DNA from: Ktedonosporobacter rubrisoli
GTDB taxonomy: Bacteria; Chloroflexota; Ktedonobacteria; Ktedonobacterales; Ktedonobacteraceae
NCBI RefSeq assembly: GCF_004208415.1
Contig: NZ_CP035758.1
Coordinates: forward strand, 6,820,001 to 6,884,000
DNA length: 64,000 bases
Reading direction: 5' to 3'
Part shown: positions 17,675-26,691 of the stretch, one piece after another
How the letters are laid out: every line of letters starts with the position of its first letter
How positions within the stretch are numbered: the stretch's first letter is position 1
Notes under the pieces: model-generated
What the model was told of the DNA's origin: nothing
Database searches by the model: none
Seen by the model: only the letters and a program-made list of their open reading frames with translations
Position numbers and translations under genes: made by a program

Positions 17675-19882
17675 TTATTGTCGCATATCCGCCATAACAA
17701 AGCGAGAAAAAACCTGTTGCTGTACCTCAATAGCCTCGCGCTTCAGCATAGCATAGGCTTCCTGGCCCATTTTTTGTTCAAGCGCCTTGAGGAAAAGTTC
17801 CAGGGTCATCGTCGATGAATCGTTGAGTGCTTGACGCAGCTGCAGCGCGCCCAGGAGCAGAGATAGACCCTCCTTATAAACCCTCTGTTCATAGAGCAGC
17901 AAACCCATACTGGTAATGATCATAGCCTTATCGAGGCGAGCACGTGGCCCATAGGCCATCTTTATAGCTTCTTTATAGCATTTAAAGGCAAGTTCATAAT
18001 TTTTCTCATCGTGATAGAGCAAGCCAAGGTTATGCAGGATCGTATATTGAAGGACAACATCCTGCTGCTTCTCGTTGAGGCGCAGAGCCTGTTCAAAAAG
18101 CATGCGGGCCTGCTCAATCTCGCCCCAGGCGCGGAATAGTTCCCCCTGATTGGCAAGAGTCGTAATCTCACCACGAAAATCACTAACCTGGCGCTGGAGG
18201 GTCAGGGCCTGCTCAAAGTATGTATGGCTCTGCTCCCGCTCATCCATACGACCATAAAGCATACCCAGATGGCCGAAAATCGTCGCCTCATCTTGAGGGG
18301 CCAGATGGGCAGATGGTGGCAAGAGAGCCGTATATAAGCCTATCAGCATATTCCACATCCCCCACTCTACCATCTTCTGGTGCAAGCCCTCGGCAAAGAG
18401 CAGATCACAAGCATCCTGCCAGTGCCAGCCAAGACATAAGTGATGGATTGTAGAGATAATAGGCATAACATCCTGCAGACCAGCGCGCTGCTCAGGAGAA
18501 GGATATTCCTGAGCCAGGTTATAGTAGTAGGCTGCAACCTGCATATGTCCAGCCGCCTGCATCGCCTGCGCGGCCTCCGGCCCTTTCTGGCTCTCGGCCG
18601 GCACAAAGGGCATCTCGGCCTCAAGCATAGCCAGCCCCTCGGGATAACGCTGTTCTCCTCCCTCAAGAAAATGCTCAAGAATATACTCACGAATCAGGGG
18701 ATGAAGATCATAGCTAGCAATATTAAAGACATCAACAGTAACTCTAACCAGAGCCAGGCTGGTCAGCGTTTCCAGTTCCTTCTCAATTTCCGCGATGCTC
18801 ACCTGAGTAGTGGCGCCGTTGCCTGTGATCGCCGTAGCGATGCCACGCAAGGGTACAGGCTCATGAAAGAGGCTAAGCGTACGCATTAAAACATATTGGA
18901 TTGGGCTAAGAAAGTGATAAATAGCCGTCAAAAGATTCTGTGTAACCTCACCGGCCCACATCGGCTGATATTCTGAAGAATCAAGTAGATAACTAATAGA
19001 GATCCCGCTCAAGTGGACGACAGCACAAAACAGCACAAGGGCAAAGACATGTCCGGCACAGCGCTGCCAGATTAACGATAACTGCTCAGGCGAGCTATCG
19101 AGACCATAGCGTTGCAGCAGAGCTAAGCCTTCTGGCATACTGATACGCGAAACCAGGTAGGAACGCACCCGCGATTCAGCCATATTCTCATCAAAAGGCG
19201 TCTCATAACTGGTAAAGAGGATACGGCTATCACCCAGGTCGGACTGCAACATCTCAAGAAACAAAGACAAAGCTCCACGGCTACTCACATTCTGAGCATC
19301 ATAGAGCATGGTCTCGAATTGATCAAGGACAATTAGAGCGCTCTCCTGCGGCCGGCGTAAAGCGCGCAAGAGCGCCGAGATCTGCTGCTCAGCCTTCATC
19401 AAAGCAAAGCCCGGCTCCTGAACCTGCAAACCATTGAGTATGGCGGCAATCATACCAGGCACTGTCGTATATGTGCCCGTCTCCAGCCATATCAGATGTT
19501 GCGGCCCAGCTGCTACGCTTGCCTGCGTCGCTTGAAGGATACGATTATATAAGAGAGCAGCCAATATCGATTTTCCTGCACCTGAGCTTCCAGTAATTAC
19601 CACAGCATTCGTTCTGGTATCTACCAGCATGCGATGGACCGTATTCACTTCATCCGCACGCTGCATAATGAACTGGGGGTCAATCGGTGCTGGAGCAAGC
19701 GCATAGACCCCATACGCTGAAGGATGTATCTGTTGAGCAGACGTTTGATGCATAGGAAGATTGTACTCACCTCTTGTTGCGCGTCCTAAAAGCCCATTAC
19801 GCTGTTCTCCAATGGGGGATAGATTGTACTCGCCACTCGTCGCGCGTTGCATAAGACCTCTATGCTGTTCCCCGTCCGGCAT
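17675..19882 (-). CDS. STAND-type ATPase with TPR repeats
   Basis: A 735-residue signal-transduction ATPase. Residues 4-45 contain two copies of a 21-residue unit (GEQxxGLxxRATxGEYNL). The nucleotide-binding domain follows: Walker A GSSGAGKS at 98-105 and Walker B ALIVLDQFE near 182-190. A winged-helix-like segment lies around 330-420, then tetratricopeptide repeats such as LHNLGLLYHDEKNYELAFKCYKEAIKMA. STAND proteins act as nucleotide switches that assemble on a signal; the TPR part is normally the sensor. No effector domain is obvious, so output would go through partners or the N-terminal repeats. GGAGGAA lies 10 bases upstream of the ATG. No defence genes flank it. Confidence 0.85.
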   Translation of the reverse strand: MPDGEQHRGLMQRATSGEYNLSPIGEQRNGLLGRATRGEYNLPMHQTSAQQIHPSAYGVYALAPAPIDPQFIMQRADEVNTVHRMLVDTRTNAVVITGSSGAGKSILAALLYNRILQATQASVAAGPQHLIWLETGTYTTVPGMIAAILNGLQVQEPGFALMKAEQQISALLRALRRPQESALIVLDQFETMLYDAQNVSSRGALSLFLEMLQSDLGDSRILFTSYETPFDENMAESRVRSYLVSRISMPEGLALLQRYGLDSSPEQLSLIWQRCAGHVFALVLFCAVVHLSGISISYLLDSSEYQPMWAGEVTQNLLTAIYHFLSPIQYVLMRTLSLFHEPVPLRGIATAITGNGATTQVSIAEIEKELETLTSLALVRVTVDVFNIASYDLHPLIREYILEHFLEGGEQRYPEGLAMLEAEMPFVPAESQKGPEAAQAMQAAGHMQVAAYYYNLAQEYPSPEQRAGLQDVMPIISTIHHLCLGWHWQDACDLLFAEGLHQKMVEWGMWNMLIGLYTALLPPSAHLAPQDEATIFGHLGMLYGRMDEREQSHTYFEQALTLQRQVSDFRGEITTLANQGELFRAWGEIEQARMLFEQALRLNEKQQDVVLQYTILHNLGLLYHDEKNYELAFKCYKEAIKMAYGPRARLDKAMIITSMGLLLYEQRVYKEGLSLLLGALQLRQALNDSSTMTLELFLKALEQKMGQEAYAMLKREAIEVQQQVFSRFVMADMRQ

Positions 19883-20013
19883 ATGAGATGTATTCCTCCG
19901 TTACGTGCTAAATGCAGTATAGCATACTACAAGAGCCAGGCATTAGCCTAAAATAGCCTGAATGTGCTACTATATCTGACTGTAAATCTTTGTGTTGAAA
20001 GGGGGGTCACCGT

Positions 20014-20991
20014 ATGCTGCGTATCATCTATATGGGCACGCCACATTTCGCTGTCCCAGCGCTGGAGGCCTTAAGCCAGGGCGCGGCTCCTGGAGCCATC
20101 TTGCCAGAAGGCTACGAACTGGCAACAGTTATTACGCGCCCCGATAAGCCAGTCGGGCGTAAGCGCGAAGTGGTTTTCTCGCCAGTCAAGCAAACTGCTC
20201 TAGCACACGGTATCCCGGTTTGGCAACCAGGCTCTTTTAAAAAGGCAGTTAATAGCGAGGCGCTGGCTGCTTACCATGCCGATCTTTATATTGTCGCTGC
20301 GTTTGGTCAGATCCTGCCACAGACAGTTTTAGACCAGCCGCGCTTCGGTACGCTCAATATTCATGCCTCGCTTTTACCTAAATATCGAGGCCCCGACCCT
20401 ATTGCCGAAGTCATCCTGCAGGGAGAAAGCCAGACAGGCGTCTCCATTATGCTCCTCGATGCAGGCATAGATACAGGTCCCGTGCTCCTTAAGCGCTCTA
20501 TCCCACTTGCCGAGGATGAGACGACAGGAAGCCTTACCACCAAATTGGCCGAGTTGGGCGCTCAGGCCTTGCTTGAAGCGCTACCGCTGTGGATCGCTGG
20601 CAAAATCGCGCCCCAGGCGCAAGATGAGCTGAAAGCCACCCACACACGGATGTTGCGCAAAGAAGATGGGCTCATTCGTTGGGATAAACCCGCCAGCGTT
20701 CTAGCCCGCCAGGTACGCGCCTACAGCCCCTGGCCCGGCTCGTATACCCACTGGCATGGCAAACTGCTCAAGATCATTGCCGCCCAGCCAAGAGCGCTAG
20801 AGCCGGCAAATTCGGTCGAGCCAGGAACTACCAGCGTGCGCCAGGACGCCAACCACCAGGTACTCTCTGTAGTTACGGGCTCCGGCCTGCTTCTTGTCAA
20901 GCAGCTCCAGCTAGAGGGCAAAAAAGCCATGAGCGCTGAAGAATTTCTGCGCGGCAATCCCGGGATCGTCGGCGCTGTCTTAGGCGCGTAA
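20014..20991 (+). CDS. fmt: Methionyl-tRNA formyltransferase
   Basis: A 325-residue enzyme that transfers a formyl group from 10-formyl-tetrahydrofolate to initiator Met-tRNA. IYMGTPHFAVPALEAL is the usual opening. The active-site residues are Asn and His in NIHASLLPKYRG and Asp in LDAGIDTGPVLL. The C-terminal tRNA-binding domain follows a linker (VLARQVRAYSPWPGSYT). The loop usually reading RGAAPI is RGPDPI, a variant of unknown effect. GGGGGG lies before the ATG. It does not sit next to def in this window. A hairpin follows. Confidence 0.95.
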   Translation: MLRIIYMGTPHFAVPALEALSQGAAPGAILPEGYELATVITRPDKPVGRKREVVFSPVKQTALAHGIPVWQPGSFKKAVNSEALAAYHADLYIVAAFGQILPQTVLDQPRFGTLNIHASLLPKYRGPDPIAEVILQGESQTGVSIMLLDAGIDTGPVLLKRSIPLAEDETTGSLTTKLAELGAQALLEALPLWIAGKIAPQAQDELKATHTRMLRKEDGLIRWDKPASVLARQVRAYSPWPGSYTHWHGKLLKIIAAQPRALEPANSVEPGTTSVRQDANHQVLSVVTGSGLLLVKQLQLEGKKAMSAEEFLRGNPGIVGAVLGA

Positions 20992-21028
20992 GACCAGCCC
21001 ACGCAGATGATTCTCAATTGGCGCTAAC

Positions 21029-21067
21029 AAAAAGTCCCAGGTTCTCGTAAGCCGTACTTCCTGGGAC
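21029..21067 (-). terminator. Intrinsic terminator for uppP
   Basis: On the minus strand GTCCCAGG and CCTGGGAC pair and are followed by TTTTT. It lies 50 bases after the uppP stop and, being symmetric, may also help to end fmt. Confidence 0.75.
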
Positions 21068-21119
21068 CTCTTTGTGATTAGCAAGTTTTTCCTATCTGCA
21101 GCAGCAAGAACCTATCTGG

Positions 21120-22028
21120 TCAGGCCGCAGCATGGAAGACGGTCAGGTACAAAATGACAAGGAGCAGCCCGGCTCCCCAGCAATAATAGGCAAAGGGATT
21201 CAGGCGACCCGTCTCGAAATACTTGGTAAGAAACTTTGTGCTGAAGTAAGCGGCCACGCCGGATAAGACCATGCCGAACAGGATAAGCAGCAGGGTCATC
21301 AGATGCTGCTTCAACAAGAGCGGCACCTCCAGCAGAGCGGCGCCAAGGATAAGGGGTGTGCCCAGCAGGAAGGAGAAACGCGCAGCATCCTCGTGCGTCA
21401 GGCGCACGCCCAGGCCAGCCACCATCGTCACGCCCGAGCGCGAAAAGCCAGGGATAAGGGCCAGGGATTGGGCAAAGCCTACCACAATGGCCTCTTTCCA
21501 GGAGAGTGTCTTAAGCGGGCGAAATTGCGCCTCGCGTTCCCGCGGAGAGAGCGCGCCCAATTTTGCCTCGGCGCGCCGGCGCATACCCTCGCCTAAAAAC
21601 AGTACCGAGCCATTCACTATCAAAAAGGCCGCCGCCAGAATCGGCGATTCAAACAGATCCTTAATCTTATTCTGAAACAGAACACCGAAGATACCGGCGG
21701 GCACGCAGCCAACAAGAATAAGCCAGCTTACCCATTCGTCAGTGCCTGGTGTCAGCTTGCGCGTTTGCGCAATGGTCAGCAGCGTTTTGCCCACTTGCAA
21801 CCAATCACGCCAGAAATACAAAAGGAGCGCAATACTTGTGCCTAGATGTAAGGCTACAATCAAGGGAAGAAAACAGCTTTTTCCACCACATGAGGTTCCA
21901 GCATCGATATTACCCAGGCCCAACAGCGGCGGGAGAAAGATGGTATGCCCCAGGCTACTAATCGGAAATAGCTCGGTTACCCCCTGCAGCAGCGCCAGAA
22001 AAATGACTTGCAAGATGTTTACATTCAT
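21120..22028 (-). CDS. uppP: Undecaprenyl-diphosphate phosphatase
   Basis: A 302-residue integral membrane enzyme of the BacA type that recycles the lipid carrier of peptidoglycan synthesis. The two signature regions are present: LLQGVTELFPISSLGH (residues 14-29), where the acidic and Ser/His catalytic residues lie, and PGFSRSGVTMVAGL with the essential Arg. Six or more hydrophobic helices fill the rest. It starts 15 bases after the mltG stop and is therefore in the same transcript, which links it to cell-wall assembly. A short insert with charged residues (RRRAEAKLGALSPREREAQ) sits in the cytoplasmic loop. Confidence 0.95.
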   Translation of the reverse strand: MNVNILQVIFLALLQGVTELFPISSLGHTIFLPPLLGLGNIDAGTSCGGKSCFLPLIVALHLGTSIALLLYFWRDWLQVGKTLLTIAQTRKLTPGTDEWVSWLILVGCVPAGIFGVLFQNKIKDLFESPILAAAFLIVNGSVLFLGEGMRRRAEAKLGALSPREREAQFRPLKTLSWKEAIVVGFAQSLALIPGFSRSGVTMVAGLGVRLTHEDAARFSFLLGTPLILGAALLEVPLLLKQHLMTLLLILFGMVLSGVAAYFSTKFLTKYFETGRLNPFAYYCWGAGLLLVILYLTVFHAAA

Positions 22029-22043
22029 TAGTCACTCTCTTTG

Positions 22044-23153
22044 TCAGTTTCTAATTTCATACTTCTGTTTATCAGTCTCAAATTCCGCCAGAGTTGATGC
22101 AAAGACAGAGTGTCCGTCCTTCTTGGCAAAGAAGTAGTAATAATTTGTAGAAGGCGGAGCAGCAGCATCCTTTAAGCTGGCCAGGCCCGGACTACAAATA
22201 GGTGTAGGCGGGAAATTCTGATGAGTATAGGTATTCCAAGGGCTATCAGCAGCGATCTGGCCGCCCGTATCTTGCAATGGGGCCCAATATGGATTTGGCG
22301 CTTTAGGAGGATTGAGCGTATCACGCGCATACTGCACCGTAGGATCAGCCTGTAATAATTCGCGGGTCTCATCATTAGCAGGGATCTTATAGAGACGATT
22401 CCAGTAGACACTTGCAATATTCCCTCGATCCTCCGGAGCTAAGGTCTCGCGCTCAACGATTGAGGCCAGAGTGATCATCTGATAAACATTCATCTGATGC
22501 TGCTTCGCCGCGGCATCGAGGTGATTCTGAGTGATTTTATCCTCCATGCCGTTTAGCATTATATTCACGACATCGCGAGCCGTTCCATCTAACGGAATCA
22601 GGTAGCTGTCAGGGAAAAGTAGCCCCTCCATGCTGTTTTGCCCTTGCGGCACATCATTGAGAACGGGATGCTTGCCCTTATCAGGGAACAGGTCAATATG
22701 TTTTGTATATTTGAGAAAATCCTGCTCATTAAACTTGACGAGACCAGAAGTAGCAAAACGATGGCCTATTTGCTCAAGACGCCAACCCTCTGGTATGATC
22801 ACCCTGATCGCGTTGGGCTGCCCATCGAGCAGTTTATCTATAATCTGGCTGATTGTCATACTTGTACTTAAATCATTATACATGCCCGCCTGCAGCCGCG
22901 TATCCAGCCCTTTGATACGTGCCCAGATACGGAAAGCAAGCGCATTTCGGATAAGCCCTTTTTGCACAAGATCATCACCAATCTGGGCAGTTGTTTCCCC
23001 CTTTTGAATCTCTATTGACATGGTATGGCTGGGACCTGGCACGGGTTGAAATATAGACGTCATGGTATTCCAGGCGTAATAAATAGCGCCAAAGACAATT
23101 ACCGCTACTAGCAGCACAGCAATAATTGCGGCCCTCGCTCCAGCTTGTTTCAT
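22044..23153 (-). CDS. mltG: Endolytic murein transglycosylase MltG
   Basis: A 369-residue membrane-anchored lytic transglycosylase of the YceG family that cuts nascent glycan strands and sets their length. Residues about 10-28 are the single membrane helix. A LysM-like segment with EIQKGETTAQIGDDLVQKGLI follows. The catalytic Glu lies in TLASIVERETLAPEDRG, and PNPYWAPLQDTGGQIAADSPWNTYTH and PPTPICSPGLASLKDAA are the late conserved parts. Its start overlaps the ruvX stop (ATGA), so the two are translationally coupled. The order ruvX then mltG is conserved in many bacteria. Confidence 0.95.
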   Translation of the reverse strand: MKQAGARAAIIAVLLVAVIVFGAIYYAWNTMTSIFQPVPGPSHTMSIEIQKGETTAQIGDDLVQKGLIRNALAFRIWARIKGLDTRLQAGMYNDLSTSMTISQIIDKLLDGQPNAIRVIIPEGWRLEQIGHRFATSGLVKFNEQDFLKYTKHIDLFPDKGKHPVLNDVPQGQNSMEGLLFPDSYLIPLDGTARDVVNIMLNGMEDKITQNHLDAAAKQHQMNVYQMITLASIVERETLAPEDRGNIASVYWNRLYKIPANDETRELLQADPTVQYARDTLNPPKAPNPYWAPLQDTGGQIAADSPWNTYTHQNFPPTPICSPGLASLKDAAAPPSTNYYYFFAKKDGHSVFASTLAEFETDKQKYEIRN

Positions 23154-23641
23154 ATTGACCCTCCCTCAGTCTTGTGGTCCAGATGGTCCAGGTAATCCTG
23201 AAGAATAACTGCAGCGGCTAAGGCATCAATCTCATGCCCTCTACGCCGTCGCTTTGCAGAGGTATGGCGTTGACCACTACGCCTTTGTCGCTTCTTCCCT
23301 TCTTCCTGGCCACGTTGCGCAAGCAAGCGCTGCGCCTCTACTGTTGAAAGACGCTCATCCCAAAATACGAGAGGGACTGCAATATGTGGCTGTAGACGCT
23401 CAGCAAAAGCCTGAATCTGTCTACCCTGTTCATGTAGCTGGCCATCCAGACTTATCGGCAAGCCGACAACCAGCCCTTGCGCTTCTGTCTCACCTATCAG
23501 TTGCTGAATAGCCTGCCAGGTTTGTTGTTCATCCCGAGAGGCATGTAAGGTTGTATATGGTGATGCAAGCAAGCCTGTGGCATCGCTTACCGCGACACCT
23601 ATTCTGGCCGCGCCAATGTCCAGCGCCATTAATCGTACCAT
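23150..23641 (-). CDS. ruvX: Holliday junction resolvase-like RuvX (YqgF)
   Basis: A 163-residue RNase H-fold protein. The acidic residues are in LMALDIGAARIGVAVSD, GLVVGLPISLDG and EIDALAAAVILQDYL, and FWDERLSTVEAQRLL is the other signature. Members of this family process rRNA or act on branched DNA. A strongly basic insert (KKRQRRSG and AKRRRRGH) of about 25 residues lies before the last motif and could bind nucleic acid. It is coupled to mltG. The start ATG has GGGG upstream; a second ATG four codons later is possible. Confidence 0.93.
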   Translation of the reverse strand: MVRLMALDIGAARIGVAVSDATGLLASPYTTLHASRDEQQTWQAIQQLIGETEAQGLVVGLPISLDGQLHEQGRQIQAFAERLQPHIAVPLVFWDERLSTVEAQRLLAQRGQEEGKKRQRRSGQRHTSAKRRRRGHEIDALAAAVILQDYLDHLDHKTEGGSI

Positions 23642-23916
23642 CTGTTCTCTACCCCGCTATACTATAGATGCCATGCCCTTATGCATTCTAACGAAGAGCC
23701 ATTCCTTTTGTCCAGTAAGGATACCCATTTATCCAATCGCATATACGCATCTCTTCTTTACATAAAGTATATTACTCGGCCATTCTTATATTACGGTTAA
23801 GGCTATGGTTTTGTACACAGGCTTTCTACTGGCAGCCTCCTCAGCGTTGCCGTGCTTTATACTCAAGTATAGTATAGAGGAATGAAAAAGTAGGCAGTTA
23901 AATATAAGCACATAAA

Positions 23917-23952
23917 GGCGGATGGCATCCCCTGAAGAGGGCCACCCGCGCC
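23917..23952 (-). terminator. Hairpin after the baseplate-J-like gene
   Basis: On the minus strand the 3' end of the long gene is followed at once by a GC-rich stem with a G-U pair (GGTGGC with GCCATC), then TTTA. If it works, ruvX-mltG-uppP needs its own promoter in the 314-base gap before ruvX, in which I see no other gene. Confidence 0.55.
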
Positions 23953-23955
23953 TTA

Positions 23956-26508
23956 TTATTTTGTGACTGGCCCGGAGCCGGCCACAAATTTCACATCTAT
24001 ATGCTCTGTCCAGAACGGCACCCACGAAACAAAACCAGGTGATACCTGGATATCGGCCCCCTGCACGCCCGGCGTACCGGATAGGATTGTGCGCGCATCC
24101 TTAATAGATTTGCCAGCAATCAGATCCTGTACCTGCTTTTTAGAGATATTTTGAGCAGCCGTCCCACTGGCCGGGAAAGCGAGCTTTAGAGCATTAGCCT
24201 CCCCTGTAATCTTTATCTTATCTTGCTTTATAACTACCGGATGCTGCGCATCGTTAATGAGCATAAAGCCTGCAAAATTCTTATCCTGCTGCATATCGCT
24301 ATTGAGCTGAGCCATGCTAGCCCGCTGCAGGGCATCCTTACGCACAACCAGTAGATTTATGCTTGCCTTCAGTTGGATGGGAAAGCTTCCATCGTTGACG
24401 ACCTGCCCATCGGCGGGAGCGTTTACCAGAGTATCGGTCTCCGTCAGATTGACTTGCACATCGCCAGCGTTTTGCTGCTGCTTGGTCCAGGCCTGGATTG
24501 CATCCTGCACCTGTGAACGCAACATCTTTTTCGCCTCGTCAAGATCCTTTGCCGTGACCGTGGTAGCGTTGCCAACGCCACCACCCTGCATAGCGCTGGC
24601 ATTCGTCACCTTCAGCTTTAAATCGGCAGTGGTAACATTATTCACTTTGGCGATCATATTCAAGCTCTCGTCGGCCAGAGTAGTAATGCTACCAGCCACC
24701 ACATTGCCAGCATCGCCCTGCTTTTGCGCCTGCACTGGGATCTGGATCGTATTACCAACGTTGCTGGCAGATGGCGGCACGACGGCATCGGCCGTGGTAA
24801 CAAAAGAAATGGCATTTGCTCCTGTCGTTGAGACCACGACGCCAGTAGGGATTTCGACAGGATTCGAGCCATTATTCGTGAAGGTAACATTGCCGCTGGC
24901 TGAGGCCGTACCGATCTTTGTGCTTCCCGTCGCTTTGGCCTGCCCGTTGGCTGTAAAATCCTTACTCAGCGTTTCAGCAGGAACAGTCCCGGGTCCCGCG
25001 TTCTGCTGCGTAGACGGGACCACATTAAGGCTAACGTCATGGGCGTAAACGCGCGCCGCAAGGGCCACACTGACCTGAGCTGACGGCAGGAAATAGGCAA
25101 GGACGCCAATAAGCAAGATCACAAAGATACAGACCAGCACAAAAATATAGCCACTATTGCTGCGTCGCCTGGCGTTTGCCCTGCTTGCTCTACTGGCGCC
25201 GGCCCGGCTCGCGCCGCTCAACGGGCGGCTTTGGCGCGGGGCTGGCCTGGATAAGGCCGGAGGGCGTCCGCGGGCCGCTGGAGCCTGGGCGGCTCTCTCT
25301 CTTGTGCGCTCGGGACTTGCCGCAGGCGGCTGAGCTGTAAGCGGTGGACCTGGAATTGCGCTTGAGGACCCACCCACGGGCGGCAGGTCATCCTCGCTCT
25401 CAAGATCCTGGCGAGGCTGATAGGGCAGACCACCGGTGCGGCTCCTGCGCGAACGCACGCCAAAGGTGCGCTGCGGCGGGAGGATATCAGGCTCCTCCTC
25501 CGCCTCCTCGATGGAAGGCTCAACCCACGCGCGCGCAGCCAGGGGCTTCTTGGGATCGATGACAAAATCGCCCTGGTCGCCTTGATCCTCTATCTCCCCA
25601 TCGCTAACCTCTGTTGGCAATTCAGAAACATGTTGAACAGGAAATACGCCTGTATCTCCCTCTTCCAGGGAGACCGCACCACGCTGTTCGTTTCCCTTTG
25701 GAGGAGGTTGCCGATCTTCCATAAAAGCAAATGGATCATCAGTAATCTCAAAAGGCGAGGGGCTCTTGTGAGCCGACTGTTGCTCCTCTTGCCGCTCCGG
25801 CTGCGAATTTATCTCCTCCACTCCGGGCTTGCTGCCCTGCAAGGCAGCCTGGCGGATATCCTGGGCCCGATTAAAGTCCTCAAGCAGGAGATCAGGCTCC
25901 TCATCAATCTGCTCAGGCGAGAGTGGCCGAATCGGTGGTGTCGTCTCGATGCGAAAATCGTAAGCTGGATTATATGACTTGAAGGCTGGCTCATCGAAGG
26001 CGCTATGTTCCAGCCCTCCGGTAACCATCTCATCTGAATGGGGTATCTCGCTTTTTGGCTCCTGTCGCGACTCCTCAATCGTTGGAGAATACCATTGTTG
26101 CTCCCGATTCACGGAACGGGGACGCGCGCTGCTCCGCGTACTGCCGGGACCGCGATTCACGGGACGGGAGGGGGACGATCCGGCGCCCCGCGCTCTCCCT
26201 GTGCCCGAACGCCCGCTGCGCCCTGCCGGCCGGGATCTACTGGTGGGGGAAGATTCGAGAGAATGAGCCACCCTGAATTTAACGGCCTGGGCCACCGAGC
26301 GAATATGGGGATCAGAGCTAACAATTACTATCTCTTTTCCCATCTCGCGCGCCCGAGCATGAAGCAACTTCCAAGCCACGTGGCTGCGTAGCTGCGTCTG
26401 GGTGGGGATAACCAGAGTAATATGTCGCGATGGAATCCCTTCCAGGCGCTCACGCACATTCGTCAAATCATCTTCCGGGCTAATATAGATTGTCTGCTCA
26501 TCACTCAT
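23956..26508 (-). CDS. Membrane protein with baseplate-J-like domain
   Basis: An 850-residue protein. The start is MSDEQTIYISPEDD at 26508, with GAGGGG about 12 bases upstream. Residues 1-90 form a Rossmann-like domain (HITLVIPTQTQLRSHVAWKLL, then KEIVIVSSDPHIRSVA). A long Pro/Arg/Ser-rich disordered stretch follows. A membrane helix (YIFVLVCIFVILLIGVLAYF) lies near 450-470, and the outer part contains NGSNPVEIPTGVVVSTTGA with QAQKQGDAGNVVAGSI, the pattern of baseplate-J-like domains. In Chloroflexota such proteins are chromosomal and not phage-borne. The adjacent FtsA-like gene and the mltG/uppP context suggest an envelope role. No phage genes flank it. Confidence 0.78.
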   Translation of the reverse strand: MSDEQTIYISPEDDLTNVRERLEGIPSRHITLVIPTQTQLRSHVAWKLLHARAREMGKEIVIVSSDPHIRSVAQAVKFRVAHSLESSPTSRSRPAGRSGRSGTGRARGAGSSPSRPVNRGPGSTRSSARPRSVNREQQWYSPTIEESRQEPKSEIPHSDEMVTGGLEHSAFDEPAFKSYNPAYDFRIETTPPIRPLSPEQIDEEPDLLLEDFNRAQDIRQAALQGSKPGVEEINSQPERQEEQQSAHKSPSPFEITDDPFAFMEDRQPPPKGNEQRGAVSLEEGDTGVFPVQHVSELPTEVSDGEIEDQGDQGDFVIDPKKPLAARAWVEPSIEEAEEEPDILPPQRTFGVRSRRSRTGGLPYQPRQDLESEDDLPPVGGSSSAIPGPPLTAQPPAASPERTRERAAQAPAARGRPPALSRPAPRQSRPLSGASRAGASRASRANARRRSNSGYIFVLVCIFVILLIGVLAYFLPSAQVSVALAARVYAHDVSLNVVPSTQQNAGPGTVPAETLSKDFTANGQAKATGSTKIGTASASGNVTFTNNGSNPVEIPTGVVVSTTGANAISFVTTADAVVPPSASNVGNTIQIPVQAQKQGDAGNVVAGSITTLADESLNMIAKVNNVTTADLKLKVTNASAMQGGGVGNATTVTAKDLDEAKKMLRSQVQDAIQAWTKQQQNAGDVQVNLTETDTLVNAPADGQVVNDGSFPIQLKASINLLVVRKDALQRASMAQLNSDMQQDKNFAGFMLINDAQHPVVIKQDKIKITGEANALKLAFPASGTAAQNISKKQVQDLIAGKSIKDARTILSGTPGVQGADIQVSPGFVSWVPFWTEHIDVKFVAGSGPVTK

Positions 26509-26691
26509 AGGCCCATTCACCCCTCTGTATCTATGCACGTGAAGCCCACGGCTATATCCGAAATATAGACGGTCCTGCCGAATCCTCAACCAGCCAGGTC
26601 CAGGGACTGCAGCTTACACTCAGTCCCCTACTGCGCTTGATAGCATAGTTCTCCCTCTATTTAAGCACGTGCCAGACCTGCTAAAGGTTTC

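Noticed and set aside
24314..25048. 244-codon frame antisense to the J-like gene
   Set aside because: A shadow of an Ala/Val/Thr-rich coding region; no ribosome site.
23956..26508. Prophage or contractile-injection system suggested by the baseplate-J-like domain
   Set aside because: No other tail, sheath or capsid genes nearby and the protein is membrane-anchored; better seen as a chromosomal envelope protein.
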